A stretch of 55,871 nucleotides of DNA from Akkermansia muciniphila (GTDB lineage: Bacteria; Verrucomicrobiota; Verrucomicrobiia; Limisphaerales; BJHT01), in the NCBI GenBank assembly GCA_945861535.1, contig CAMAUZ010000050.1:1-55871 (forward strand). Direction: 5' to 3'. The translations under genes were made by a program, and so were the position numbers. The notes beneath the pieces were generated by a model that worked only from the letters and a program-made list of their open reading frames with translations, was not told the DNA's origin and ran no database searches. Shown here piece after piece: positions 55,582 through 55,871 of this stretch (positions are counted from its first letter, which is position 1; each line of letters begins with the position of its first letter).

Positions 55582-55871
55582 AAGCCGTTTCCCGATCGCC
55601 GCCAGTTTCCGCCGCACTGGACGATCCGATGGCCGACGCCAGCCGCGGCGTGGCCAGGTGACGAACCGGGGAGTGCACCGACAGTACCAGCCGATCCGTC
55701 CGACACAAGCGGCCAGACAACCCCTAAATCCCCGCGTAAGGAACTGCGAAATGCAGTTCTGATCAATAAATACAGGGCTGCCGCACGTTTTTATGTTGCA
55801 GACAACCGGTATTGCATGTCGAAGCGCCTGAAACCCTTGTCAACAAGGGCGAGGACCGGGTTTTCCATTCC
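55582..55871. other. AT-richer upstream region with two small hairpins
   Basis: 290 bp ahead of the secreted-protein gene, to the right edge. GAACTGC-GAAAT-GCAGTTC (55741-55759) is a perfect 7-bp inverted repeat in an AT-richer stretch, CCCTTG-TCAA-CAAGGG (55834-55849) a 6-bp stem. They may be operator-like sites of the minus-strand promoter; this is inference. No gene seen. Confidence 0.5.

Overview
The window looks like a chromosomal segment of a high-GC Verrucomicrobiota bacterium (PVC superphylum). The evidence is indirect but consistent. There is a Gram-negative lipid A/LPS set (lpxK, an LpxL-like acyltransferase and a WaaF-like heptosyltransferase). There are many secreted enzymes of types common in this phylum (SASA-type acetylesterase, ThuA/hydrolase fusion, CehA-like PHP hydrolase, formylglycine-generating-enzyme-like lipoprotein, DUF6600-like lipoprotein). 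A Ser/Thr kinase carries DWG instead of DFG, and intergenic palindromic and short-period repeats are very dense. I found no rRNA, tRNA or CRISPR array.

Layout. 1-5734 (minus strand): a phosphorelay operon with a hybrid kinase (two receivers plus Hpt), a response regulator with a four-cysteine tail and a receiver-GAF-kinase cut by the left edge. 5890-6416: a broken Na+/H+ antiporter gene. 6637-9820: short MgtE-type transporter, TcdA-like ThiF/E1 enzyme and a secreted SGNH-like protein. 10427-21434: large secreted protein, lipase-like gene remnant, SASA esterase, giant Ser/Thr kinase with WD40-like C-terminus and ThuA-alpha/beta hydrolase fusion. 21698-23536: a truncated group II intron (5' ribozyme part plus RT without maturase domain) lying between inverted copies of a palindromic element. 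23560-30758 (minus): secreted protein, DUF6600-like lipoprotein with its terminator, P1B-4 metal ATPase and CbiX-like chelatase. 31327-41956 (plus): lpxK, acyltransferase, waaF, a low-GC HEAT protein, aldehyde dehydrogenase, two adjacent thymidylate-kinase-like genes, ROK sugar kinase and Ppx/GppA phosphatase. 42288-47046: PHP phosphatase, secreted PHP hydrolase and a nitrilase-family amidase. 47408-50817 (minus): an SGNH/MBOAT O-acetylation pair split by a repeat island. 50839-52406: two toxin-antitoxin-like modules (Panacea/SocA-like and HEPN/MNT). 52628-55581 (minus): FGE-like lipoprotein and an uncharacterised secreted protein.

The most unusual property is the intergenic DNA. Almost every longer gap holds one of several repeat classes: MITE-like ~180-215 bp palindromic elements, 100-310 bp stem-loops with GTCCC or GGAGCGCGG arms, and tandem arrays with a strict 7-bp or 8-bp period. 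The 7-bp arrays keep the same order of variant heptamers at seven loci, and six of the seven are arranged as inverted pairs bracketing an intergenic segment. This points to copied, structured units rather than polymerase slippage. I regard this, and the RT-bearing composite at 21698-23536, as the best candidates for something undescribed.
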